Positions 1-6,522 are shown, counted from the first letter of the stretch. The stretch: 8,589 nt of DNA from an uncultured Bacteroidota bacterium (GCA_903881265.1 CAIRSV010000316.1:1-8589), one strand, 5' to 3'. Program-made: numbers and translations. Notes: a model not told the origin generated them from the sequence alone.

Positions 1-215
1 AATCATCATTTACATCAAATAGTGACCGCCTCGAGTTGTTAAAGAAAATGGAATGGAACATAATAGTTGCATAATACAAGTCAACCGGTGGTGCAATATG
101 TATGTTGGGTTTAAAAATTATAAAATGCTGCGTTAACTTAGTAGCTTGTAAAAAATAATTTGTTATATTTAAAGAGGCTAAGCAATTTAAGTAACAAAAA
201 AATAAAGAGGGCACC

Positions 216-428
216 ATGAAAAATATAAAAATCTATTTAGTTAGTGTTGCAATTGTCATTGTTATTGGATGTAAGCAGGAACACACTTGCGAGTGCTACA
301 ATCCTGGAGGAAAATTTAAAACCTACATTATTAAAGACAATAAGAACAATGCACGAACTAAATGTAACGAATTTTCGAATGAATATCAGCAGGTACCAAT
401 GTCAGAAACGTATTGTGAATTAAAATAA
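216..428 (+). CDS. Small cysteine-rich lipoprotein, function unknown
   Basis: This 70-residue protein has a short basic N-terminus, a hydrophobic stretch (residues 6-18) and a lipobox V16-I17-G18-C19, so it should be exported and lipidated at Cys19. The mature part of about 51 residues carries four further cysteines: C25 and C27 (a TCEC motif), C50 and C67. That count allows two disulfides in the periplasm or on the outer membrane. From memory, small Bacteroidota proteins with a CxC near the start, a KxxAxxxC-type helix and a final C-x-L are common and uncharacterised; this one fits that pattern (C67-E-L-K end), but I could not search. The start is well supported: AGAGG lies five bases before the ATG, a clearer Shine-Dalgarno site than most genes here have. 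It stands alone between non-coding stretches. No enzyme motif is visible. Confidence 0.75.
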   Translation: MKNIKIYLVSVAIVIVIGCKQEHTCECYNPGGKFKTYIIKDNKNNARTKCNEFSNEYQQVPMSETYCELK

Positions 429-792
429 TTCGTACGATAATTTTCTAAACACAGTGTTCGAAAGGTTTATGAGAGTTTCAAGATTATTGGGTGTCGAGAT
501 AATCATGGTGGAATGTAAGGTTGTATGTAAAACTAATTTTTTAGCATAGCATGCAGGACAATCATTAAAAAAAAGTTTGTTAGTTAAATATGGCAAATAA
601 GCTATATTTTATAATGTGCAAAGATGTATAAAGGCTTATGGCACTAAGGATATATAGATTTAGATAAAATAAAAAAATAATAAAGTGTCAAAATAAAATT
701 AGACTAATTATTTTTTACATGTTAATATTTACACTTTAAATAGTACATTTCCATTCTAAACAATGTAAAAAAATAAATAATAAAAAATACGA
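429..792. other. AT-rich intergenic region without a convincing gene
   Basis: This 364-base gap is very AT-rich, especially from about 650 on, where A and T runs dominate. The only small frames I see are a 26-codon one at 469-549, with AAGG four bases upstream, and a 13-codon one further on; neither has features that argue for a protein. An inverted pair TAAAGTGT (681-688) and ACACTTTA (731-738) lies ahead of the next gene. TACATTTC at 744-751 resembles the -7 element TAnnTTTG with the last base changed, but I find no matching -33 element. No tRNA-like cloverleaf or clear terminator was found by eye. Confidence 0.5.
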
Positions 793-1386
793 ATGAAAAT
801 GAAAAAAATAATTATGATTCTTTCTTTCACACTTGTCGCAATGACAGTTGGTTATTCTCAAGACCTAATTACCCTGAAATCAGGTAAAGAAATTAAAGCC
901 AAAATCCTAGAAGTAGGAAAATTTGAAGTTAAGTACAAGGATTTTTCAAATCAAAGTGGGCCAACATTTATCGCTGAGCAATCTGATATCTCGATGATTC
1001 GTTATGAAGATGGAAGTATTGCAGTTGCGGCTGATGACAAAGAAACCGATGAAGATACCTCACGAACGACAGGGCATGATTTATATACCCGAGGTCAGTT
1101 TGACGCCTCTCGATTTTATAGAGCAAAATTTACAGGGACATTTCTTGTAACGGCACTATTAAATCCTCTTCTTGGATTAATACCAGCTATTACTTGTTCT
1201 TCCAATCCGCCAAAAGAATATAACTTAGGATACCCATCTTCTAATTTAATGAATAATCAAGATTATCATAAGGGCTATGCGACAAAAGCGCATCGTATGA
1301 AAAAAACAAAAGTTTGGGTAAATTATATTGTCGGTACTTGCGTTTATATTACAGCTATTGCAGTTATAGCAGCTAGCGGGCAATAA
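793..1386 (+). CDS. Exported two-domain membrane protein, Bacteroidota-type, function unknown
   Basis: The 197-residue product has a signal peptide (residues 1-23, ending Y-S-Q before D24). Residues 24-75 form a domain beginning DLITLKSGKEIKAKILEVG with the pattern 'K-Y-K-x-F-x-N-x-x-G-P ... S-D-I-x-M-I-R-Y-E-D-G', which I recognise as a recurrent N-terminal module of uncharacterised Bacteroidota envelope proteins. An acidic linker (about 80-90) leads to a C-terminal part with two hydrophobic segments (about 112-134 and 174-194), separated by a loop with a Pro-Pro and the conserved-looking stretch GYATKAHRMKKTKVW (161-175). I recall this C-terminal part in the same phylum, also unnamed. The second ATG two codons in (799) is an equally possible start, since no Shine-Dalgarno site decides. 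No catalytic motif is seen. It is monocistronic, with non-coding DNA on both sides. Confidence 0.8.
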   Translation: MKMKKIIMILSFTLVAMTVGYSQDLITLKSGKEIKAKILEVGKFEVKYKDFSNQSGPTFIAEQSDISMIRYEDGSIAVAADDKETDEDTSRTTGHDLYTRGQFDASRFYRAKFTGTFLVTALLNPLLGLIPAITCSSNPPKEYNLGYPSSNLMNNQDYHKGYATKAHRMKKTKVWVNYIVGTCVYITAIAVIAASGQ

Positions 1387-1602
1387 ACTTTTAGCTGCAT
1401 TCCATACAACATACAATTCAAAGTACTTTTATCAGGTTATCGGACTTTGCGATGGATCCAATTTTGATTGATCATTAAAGTGTCAGGCATTACTAGTTTT
1501 TCAATATTCAAACGGCATTGGTAATCACGATTTTTCGCATGAGATAAAGCATGTCGAGTAATTAAGGTTTAAAAAAGCCCAACCGATCTTCCACTATTTA
1601 TG

Positions 1603-1631
1603 TTAGTTCTGAGAAATGAACTTTACTTTTG
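1603..1631 (+). promoter_or_regulatory. Bacteroidota-type promoter of the beta-lactamase-family gene
   Basis: TACTTTTG at 1624-1631 is an exact match to the Bacteroidota -7 consensus TAnnTTTG. TTAG at 1603-1606 could be a degenerate -33 element (consensus TTTG), 17 bases upstream. Transcription would then begin near 1636-1639, leaving a leader of only about 10-14 bases before the ATG at 1650. This rules against the TTG at 1629 as a start, because it sits inside the -7 element. Confidence 0.6.
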
Positions 1632-1649
1632 CTGCGAAATACTATGTAC

Positions 1650-2975
1650 ATGAAAAAAATATTCGCAATGCTTGCTTTTTTGCTCCTGCAAATTTCATTG
1701 TTCGCTCAGATAGACACGGCTAAATTCAATCAATTGTGCAATGCCTTGGATACTCATCAGAAAGGAATGCTGAGTATGTGTGTATCTGAAAACGGAAAGA
1801 TTACATATGCCAACAGCATCGGTTATGCCGATATTGAAAAAAACAGAAAGGCAGATGCGCACACCCTGTACCATATAGGTTCCATCACCAAAATGTTTAC
1901 AGCCGTTATGATGTTTCAACTCATCGACGAAAACAAAGTAAAACCCGATACGAAGTTGAGTGCCTTTTTTCCCTCTTTGCCCAACAGCAACTCGATCACG
2001 GTTTCTAATCTCATGAACCACCGAAGCGGTCTGCATAATTTTACCGATGACAGCATCTATGCAACCTATATGGAGAAACCGATGACCGAGGCTCAGTTGA
2101 TTGCTGTTTTTGAAAAGCAAGCCGCCGATTTTGAGCCCGATACCAAAGCCTCATACAGCAATACCAATTATGTCTTGCTCAGCCTCATCATCGAGAAATT
2201 GACGGGTCATTCCTATGCCGATGAATTGCAAAAACGAATTTGCAAAAAGGCCAATCTTTTCGAAACCAAAGTAGCAACCAATCATCCTGAACCGCAAATT
2301 GCCCGTTCATATGCATTTGAAAACGGGCAATGGAACAAATCAACCGAAACCGATATGAGTATTCCTCGGGGTGCCGGTGCTATTGTTTCTACACCAGCTG
2401 ATTTATGTCATTTCATTGAAGCCTTATTTGCGGGCAAACTACTAAGCGAAGCCTCATTCAATGAAATGAAAACCATCAAGGATAATTATGGTAAAGGCAT
2501 CTTTCAGATTCCCTTCGGTCCTAAAAAAGGATACGGACATACGGGTGGTATCGATGGTTTCGAGTCGGTACTTGGTTATTTCCCTGATGATAAACTGGCC
2601 TTTTGTATCCTAAGCAACGGAATGAATTATGTGCTGAACGATCTGTCGATTGCCGTCTTAAGCTTATACTATAAAAAACCATATACAATTCCCACGTTTG
2701 AAAAAAGGATACTCAATAAAGAAGAATCAGCTTCTCTCGAAGGGATGTATAACAGCAGTGTGGCCAGCATGAAAATAACGATCAAAATGAATGGCGATAA
2801 AATCACTGCTCAGGCAACAGGTCAACCCTCATTCCCACTTGACAAAGTGTCAGATCTTGAATATAAGTTCGAAGCGGCCGGTGTAAAAATACTATTCACG
2901 AAAGATAAAGAAGGTAATATACCATCATTCAACTTGATGCAAGGTGGCATGAATTTGGTCTTCGAAAAAGAATAG
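1650..2975 (+). CDS. Exported serine hydrolase, beta-lactamase / class C penicillin-binding family
   Basis: The product (441 residues from this start) has a signal peptide ending L-F-A-Q20 and then a serine beta-lactamase-family domain. The three active-site motifs are visible: S78-I-T-K81 (SxxK, nucleophile Ser78), Y169-S-N171 (YxN) and H297-T-G299 (the KTG equivalent). Surrounding sequence such as LMNHRSGL and IPRGAGAIVSTPADL is typical of class C-like peptidases and esterases. Residues from about 355 to the end form a separate C-terminal, probably beta-rich domain, as in many Bacteroidota relatives. It likely acts in the periplasm on a peptide, ester or cell-wall substrate; the family is broad, so resistance to beta-lactams should not be assumed. 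The frame is open from a TTG at 1629, but the promoter covers that codon; ATG 1650 gives the classic MKK signal peptide, and ATG 1644 is the alternative. Its 3' end faces nadD, six bases away. Confidence 0.88.
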   Translation: MKKIFAMLAFLLLQISLFAQIDTAKFNQLCNALDTHQKGMLSMCVSENGKITYANSIGYADIEKNRKADAHTLYHIGSITKMFTAVMMFQLIDENKVKPDTKLSAFFPSLPNSNSITVSNLMNHRSGLHNFTDDSIYATYMEKPMTEAQLIAVFEKQAADFEPDTKASYSNTNYVLLSLIIEKLTGHSYADELQKRICKKANLFETKVATNHPEPQIARSYAFENGQWNKSTETDMSIPRGAGAIVSTPADLCHFIEALFAGKLLSEASFNEMKTIKDNYGKGIFQIPFGPKKGYGHTGGIDGFESVLGYFPDDKLAFCILSNGMNYVLNDLSIAVLSLYYKKPYTIPTFEKRILNKEESASLEGMYNSSVASMKITIKMNGDKITAQATGQPSFPLDKVSDLEYKFEAAGVKILFTKDKEGNIPSFNLMQGGMNLVFEKE

Positions 2976-2981
2976 AAAATA

Positions 2982-3554
2982 TTATTTCTTATAATACCCA
3001 TTTGCCATAATATCATTCATTACTTCATCGGTCACTAGATATCGAATTGATTTCTTCGCCTTGATAAGGGTACGAATATAGGTTGATGAAATATCCAATA
3101 GTGGTGCGTCAAGAACTTGTATTCGTTCATTCGGTAAACCTTCGACAGGACAATTTGGGCGCTGATAAATTAAAATGGCATAGTGCGCGATTAATTGTTT
3201 GTAGTTTTTCCATTTGCTGATATTCTGATAACTATCGCTACCCATAATAACACTAAACGTATGTTGCGGATGCTTCTCAGTTAAATACGTCAGTGTGTCA
3301 ATGGTATACGAAGGACGTGCCATCGTAAATTCAATATTGCTAGCATTGAACGCAGGCTCATTTTCAATGGCAAGTTGCACTAGATGAAAACGATGATGTT
3401 CATTCAACAAACTAGCACTTTCCTTTAATGGATTTTGCGGAGAAACCACAAACCAAATCCGGTCTAATGCGCAATGATTGAGTATATGATTCGCAATAAT
3501 CAAATGGCCCACGTGAATGGGATTAAAGCTTCCGAAATACAATCCGATGTTCAT
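2982..3554 (-). CDS. nadD: Nicotinate-nucleotide adenylyltransferase
   Basis: This enzyme joins ATP and nicotinate mononucleotide to give deamido-NAD and pyrophosphate, in the cytoplasmic NAD synthesis pathway. The 190-residue length is normal for NadD. The nucleotidyltransferase signature is at the N-terminus: G8-S-F-N-P-I-H14-V-G-H17, the (G/S)xFxPxHxGH motif whose histidines bind the ATP phosphates. Further family landmarks are NPLK (41-44), the PSYTIDTL block (81-88), MGSDS (104-108) and the C-terminal ISSTYIR (155-161), the second nucleotide-binding motif. The start is fixed by MNIGLYFGSFNP, since nothing sensible lies upstream. TATCTTTA (3605-3598 on the - strand) resembles a -7 element and could give a leader of roughly 40 bases, but no -33 is visible. 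The acyltransferase lies upstream on the same strand with a 158-base gap; gmk, a frequent partner in this phylum, is not adjacent. Confidence 0.95.
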   Translation of the reverse strand: MNIGLYFGSFNPIHVGHLIIANHILNHCALDRIWFVVSPQNPLKESASLLNEHHRFHLVQLAIENEPAFNASNIEFTMARPSYTIDTLTYLTEKHPQHTFSVIMGSDSYQNISKWKNYKQLIAHYAILIYQRPNCPVEGLPNERIQVLDAPLLDISSTYIRTLIKAKKSIRYLVTDEVMNDIMANGYYKK

Positions 3555-3712
3555 ATTCTAGTCGTTAAAACAGGCTGTTCATAGCGTGTTGAAAAATTAA
3601 AGATAGTATTAACAAGCATACTATTGTCAGTCTCAACTTATTATTCCACTTTTGAAACATGATTAGAATCTATACCATGTAACTTAGTTGGTCCGCGAAG
3701 TTGGAGAAATAC

Positions 3713-4579
3713 TTAGAGATTTTTTTCAGGATAGATATGTTTCCACCTTCGATGTGACCAAACCCAATTCTCAGGCTGGCGTTTGATGCTGTCCTCAAAA
3801 AAACGAACATAGGCTTCTGTTAGCTCACCCTCCTTCGTTTCGTTTGGATGCTCAAATGCCAGCTTCATTTTTATCTCATAATAGCCCCGCTTGAGTTTGA
3901 TGATTTCACCGAAATACACCAAATTGTTATATCGTCGGGCAACAAACTCAGGTCCTTTAAAGAAGGCAGTTTTGCGGTTCAAAAAGTCATTCCAAGAGAC
4001 TCGTTTCGGATCACTCGGATTCTGATCAGCGATGAAACCCCAAAGGGTCTTGTCTTGTTGAATAGCAGTCATTTCTTTTTGCATGTCTTGCACTCTCACG
4101 AGTTTCATACCAGCTCTTCCACGTATGTTTAGAAATAGTCGTTCAAAGGCCGCATTGGTTAGTGGCATATACAAACCAGTGAAGCGTCGCGGCACATGCC
4201 AATTGCATAGGAGTGTGGCCCATTCCCAGTTAAACTGATGCGACATATAACTCTGCCCGTTTCGGTTTTGTATCGTCATTGAATCAAAGACCTCCCAATT
4301 GCATTTCATTCGACGAGCAAGTTCTTCTTTTGAAATAGAAATCATCTTGATGGTTTCAACAATACTATCGCAAAGATGACAGTAATATTTTTTTGTGATT
4401 TCCTGTATTTCGTTCGCTGTCTTTTCAGGGAAGGAAATAGACAAGTTTTCCTGAATGATGTCTTTTCTGTATTTGATTATCTTACCCAATATCAGATAAA
4501 GGACATCAGACAAGCCGTATAAGACCCAAAACGGCAGTAGCGAAAGAAGATATAAGAAGGGGTAGATTAAATAATACAT
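3713..4579 (-). CDS. LpxL/HtrB-family lipid A (lysophospholipid) acyltransferase
   Basis: This 288-residue protein belongs to the late lipid A acyltransferase family, which moves a fatty acyl chain onto a lipid A precursor at the inner face of the cytoplasmic membrane. Residues 1-35 are a hydrophobic membrane anchor. The catalytic HX4E motif is H114-Q-F-N-W-E119, matching the usual H-x-G-N-W-E of relatives except for Phe in place of Gly. Other landmarks in order are IRGRAGMKLV (152-161), ADQNPS (184-189), TAFFKGPEFVAR (204-215) and PENWVWSHRRWK (269-280), all typical of this family in Bacteroidota. The frame can be extended five codons to a TTG at 4594, but the ATG at 4579 gives the MYYLIYP start that I expect for these proteins. 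TACGTTTT (4637-4630, - strand) is a weak -7 candidate. The acyl donor and exact acceptor cannot be told; an aminolipid acyltransferase is a possible alternative. Confidence 0.88.
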   Translation of the reverse strand: MYYLIYPFLYLLSLLPFWVLYGLSDVLYLILGKIIKYRKDIIQENLSISFPEKTANEIQEITKKYYCHLCDSIVETIKMISISKEELARRMKCNWEVFDSMTIQNRNGQSYMSHQFNWEWATLLCNWHVPRRFTGLYMPLTNAAFERLFLNIRGRAGMKLVRVQDMQKEMTAIQQDKTLWGFIADQNPSDPKRVSWNDFLNRKTAFFKGPEFVARRYNNLVYFGEIIKLKRGYYEIKMKLAFEHPNETKEGELTEAYVRFFEDSIKRQPENWVWSHRRWKHIYPEKNL

Positions 4580-4701
4580 GAATAGTGTACACAAGATGTC
4601 ATGGTGTAAATGTAGTATTCAATTTTTATAAAACGTAGGTCTCTTAATGAGTATTCCATAGTGCGAATACGCATTAAACGTTTGAACGAACGCGAAAAGG
4701 A

Positions 4702-5523
4702 TTAGTTCAACTTAATATTGAACACTTTGTTGTTGATAGTGACAGTGGCATCATTGTCGCACTTGCCATTACCAAAGTCGATAGTGCGTAATGCTTTGCC
4801 TTGTGGCTGCATTTCTATTCTGCCTTTATTGATAAAACGGCAACCCAATACTTCTTTTATCAATGGTTGCGTAATGGTCATGGCATAATATGTTTTAAAT
4901 TCGTTTTGGCCAGAACCGTTTCCTGTAATCTCGTAGATATCGTCGCCCCAAATTGGCGTCGTGCTGCCCTCGGTCCAAGTAATGGTTTTGTTTGCTTGAT
5001 AATACAAGGTATCGGCCACACCGGGTTTCATCACCTTGCCATCGATTGCACTGTTGAAATAAGGTTTTGATGAGGCATTCAATCCTTTATTCTCAACCAC
5101 ATTGCTGCCCATTACGTGATAATTATTGACAAAGTAATTATCAAATGTGATGGTATGAATACTTCCTGTATCAGCGTAGCGGCCAGTATAGGAAACCATA
5201 ATTTTTCCTTGTCTTGTTCTGCCATCATTGCACATACAATTCGCCGCACCAAAATCAATCACAATAGTGCGTGGATTGCTATTGGTATCATGCGTCAATA
5301 CAGCGCAATAGCCTCTGGTTTTGTAATTAGAAAGATTATCGCCTGTATTTTTTGTGGCAGCATCATCGGCCAAGTCTGCGGCATCGTGAAATAAGAATTC
5401 ATGCATGGCCACATCACCTGCCATTATCGTGTCTGTATCTCTTTCCCGCACACAAGCACTGAAAAGCACGATTGTTAATGAAATCAATACACAAATCTGT
5501 TTTAATGGCATTCTCTTAAGCAT
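4702..5523 (-). CDS. Lipoprotein of unknown function, paralogue of the neighbouring upstream gene
   Basis: The 273-residue product begins with a lipoprotein signal (MLKRMPLKQ, hydrophobic 10-22, lipobox F21-S-A-C24). The mature protein has an acidic, low-complexity start (about 25-57), then a conserved core opening with KNTGDNLSNYKT (58-69). It has five cysteines after the lipid-bearing one: C73, C96 and C98 in NCMCNDGR, C228 and C255 in a GKCDN motif. Many T, V, I, G and N residues in short alternating stretches suggest a beta-rich secreted fold; the end RTIDFGNGKCDN...VTIN is a pattern I recall from other unnamed Bacteroidota lipoproteins. By hand count 63 of 92 aligned residues (58-149) match the neighbour at 5701-6522, and 25 of 40 at the C-terminus, so the two arose by tandem duplication. 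The frame opens at GTG 5529, but ATG 5523 gives the same length as the paralogue and follows a promoter candidate. No enzyme motif is seen. Confidence 0.85.
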   Translation of the reverse strand: MLKRMPLKQICVLISLTIVLFSACVRERDTDTIMAGDVAMHEFLFHDAADLADDAATKNTGDNLSNYKTRGYCAVLTHDTNSNPRTIVIDFGAANCMCNDGRTRQGKIMVSYTGRYADTGSIHTITFDNYFVNNYHVMGSNVVENKGLNASSKPYFNSAIDGKVMKPGVADTLYYQANKTITWTEGSTTPIWGDDIYEITGNGSGQNEFKTYYAMTITQPLIKEVLGCRFINKGRIEMQPQGKALRTIDFGNGKCDNDATVTINNKVFNIKLN

Positions 5524-5543
5524 AATCACTTGTAATAAGGGTT

Positions 5544-5551
5544 TAAAAGTA
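5544..5551 (-). promoter_or_regulatory. Candidate -7 promoter element for the 4702-5523 lipoprotein
   Basis: On the - strand this reads TACTTTTA, matching TAnnTTT of the Bacteroidota -7 element with A for the final G. Transcription would begin near 5537-5540, giving a leader of about 14-17 bases to the ATG at 5523. No -33 TTTG is seen at the expected distance, which fits a regulated promoter or a chance match. Confidence 0.4.
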
Positions 5552-5565
5552 ATGCAAATGCATTA
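5550..5565. promoter_or_regulatory. Perfect dyad, possible operator
   Basis: TAATGCA and TGCATTA form a perfect seven-base inverted repeat around two A residues. It overlaps the upstream edge of the candidate -7 element of the lipoprotein gene at 4702-5523 and would lie between -7 and -33, a classic place for a dimeric repressor to bind. The size suits a helix-turn-helix dimer. No matching sequence is seen in front of the paralogous gene at 5701-6522. No regulator gene is present in the window, so the binder is unknown. Confidence 0.4.
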
Positions 5566-5651
5566 ATTCGTTTGTTTTTTCTTCAAAATATTTGTCTGAT
5601 TCATACACCACCTCTCATTCGCAGCGCAAAATGAAGGTGCAACTATAAACA

Positions 5652-5686
5652 AAAGAGCCTCACGTAAACATCACGTAAGGCTCTTT
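5652..5686 (-). terminator. Hairpin terminator of the 5701-6522 lipoprotein gene
   Basis: Nine-base perfect arms AAAGAGCCT (5652-5660) and AGGCTCTTT (5678-5686) enclose a loop in which two ACGT copies can also pair after one mismatch, giving a 9+4 base-pair stem and a seven-base loop. It begins 14 bases past the stop codon of the - strand gene. Read on the - strand the stem runs into TTTTGTTTAT, a T-rich tail; on the + strand the tail is not T-rich, so it works for the - strand gene. It should uncouple the two paralogues. Confidence 0.8.
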
Positions 5687-5700
5687 CGGTGGTAGTTGGT

Positions 5701-6522
5701 TTAAGGAAGTGTAATGGTATAAGCACTTCCGTTGATAGTGACTGTTGCGGTATTATCGCAAGTGCCGGTACCATAATCAATCGTACGTAATGGTTTACCT
5801 GAAGGTTGCAATTCTATTTTTCCTGATGAAATCCAGTTGCAATCCATATGTCTTACCAAGGGCTGTATAATGGTCATGGTATAACTCGTTGATCCTTTTG
5901 TTCCTGAGGCAGAGCCTGTGATTTCGTAGACATCATCTAAGCGGGTTTGTGTTGAATCGCCCTGAGTCCAAACTCTAGTCCTGTTTGAGTTCCATGTGAT
6001 AGAATCGCCGGTAGGTTTAATAATCAAGCCATTGACAATGATGCTGAAATAACTATGTCCGAATGAATTAAGGCCCATATTGGTGACTGTTTTTGACCCC
6101 ATAATTTGACGGTCATTGACAGCATACGCATCAAAGGTGATCGTATGCACACTGCCCGAATCACGATAGTGGCCTGTATAGCTGACAAGAATTTTTCCTC
6201 GTCGGTATCGGCCATCATTGCAGAGGCAGTTGGTAGCGCCAAAATCAACGGTGATGGTCTTTGGTGTGCTAAGTGTGTCGTGCGTGACCGTAGCGCAGTT
6301 ACTTGACGTTTTGTAATTGCTTAGATTATCGCCGGTGTTTTTATCGGAGGCGTCGTCGGCAATATTTAAAACATCATTGTAGGCCGATTCGCTGATGGCA
6401 TTGTCAGCGGCTACTTCTGTGTCGCTGTCGTTGTTCTTATTTTTTCTATTGCAATCGGTTAGAAGCAAGGTGGCCGTGATGGCAAGGGCGAAAAGCCCTA
6501 GTTTAAAAGGGGTGTGTGTCAT
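5701..6522 (-). CDS. Lipoprotein of unknown function, paralogue of the downstream gene
   Basis: The product is 273 residues, the same length as its neighbour at 4702-5523. The signal has hydrophobic residues 8-22 and Cys24 in L21-T-D-C24; Asp just before the cysteine is unusual, as Gly, Ala or Ser is normal there. After an asparagine-, lysine- and acid-rich linker (25-60) the conserved core begins with KNTGDNLSNYKT (61-72). Cysteines at 76, 99, 101 (NCLCNDGR), 228 and 255 (GTCDN) align with all five in the paralogue. The N-terminal core and the last 40 residues are most alike; the middle (about 155-225) has diverged. The repeated identity of cysteines and glycines suggests a shared disulfide- or metal-stabilised fold, but this is inference and no function can be assigned. 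The ATG is clear and the gene ends before a strong terminator. It is divergent from dxr across 147 bases; I found no good promoter for it there. Confidence 0.85.
   Translation of the reverse strand: MTHTPFKLGLFALAITATLLLTDCNRKNKNNDSDTEVAADNAISESAYNDVLNIADDASDKNTGDNLSNYKTSSNCATVTHDTLSTPKTITVDFGATNCLCNDGRYRRGKILVSYTGHYRDSGSVHTITFDAYAVNDRQIMGSKTVTNMGLNSFGHSYFSIIVNGLIIKPTGDSITWNSNRTRVWTQGDSTQTRLDDVYEITGSASGTKGSTSYTMTIIQPLVRHMDCNWISSGKIELQPSGKPLRTIDYGTGTCDNTATVTINGSAYTITLP

Noticed and set aside
3..74. Open frame from the left edge ending in TAA, 23 codons, possible 3' end of an upstream gene
   Set aside because: Too short to recognise, and a run of this length is easily reached by chance; nothing else at 1-215 supports it.
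469..549. 26-codon frame in the 429-792 gap with AAGG upstream
   Set aside because: No signal peptide, domain or composition that argues for a protein; chance frames of this size are common.
1420..1429. Ten-base palindrome AAAGTACTTT after the 793-1386 gene
   Set aside because: It has no loop and no T-run placed to act as a terminator.
1695..2120. 141-codon - strand frame opposite the beta-lactamase-family gene
   Set aside because: The opposite strand encodes SxxK and YxN motifs of a known family; the antisense product resembles nothing.
4705..4723. Inverted repeat GTTCAA/TTGAAC at the 3' end of the 4702-5523 gene
   Set aside because: Only six pairs, inside the last codons, and followed by a mixed CCTTTTCGCG tail on the - strand; too weak to call a terminator.
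5116..5394. Antisense frame across the lipoprotein at 4702-5523, with a similar one at 6106-6306 across its paralogue
   Set aside because: The resemblance between the two antisense products follows from the paralogy of the sense genes; they have no start signals or domains.
5609..5639. Imperfect dyad CACC-CATT / AATG-GGTG between the two lipoprotein genes
   Set aside because: Two four-base arms with unequal bulges; not distinguishable from chance.
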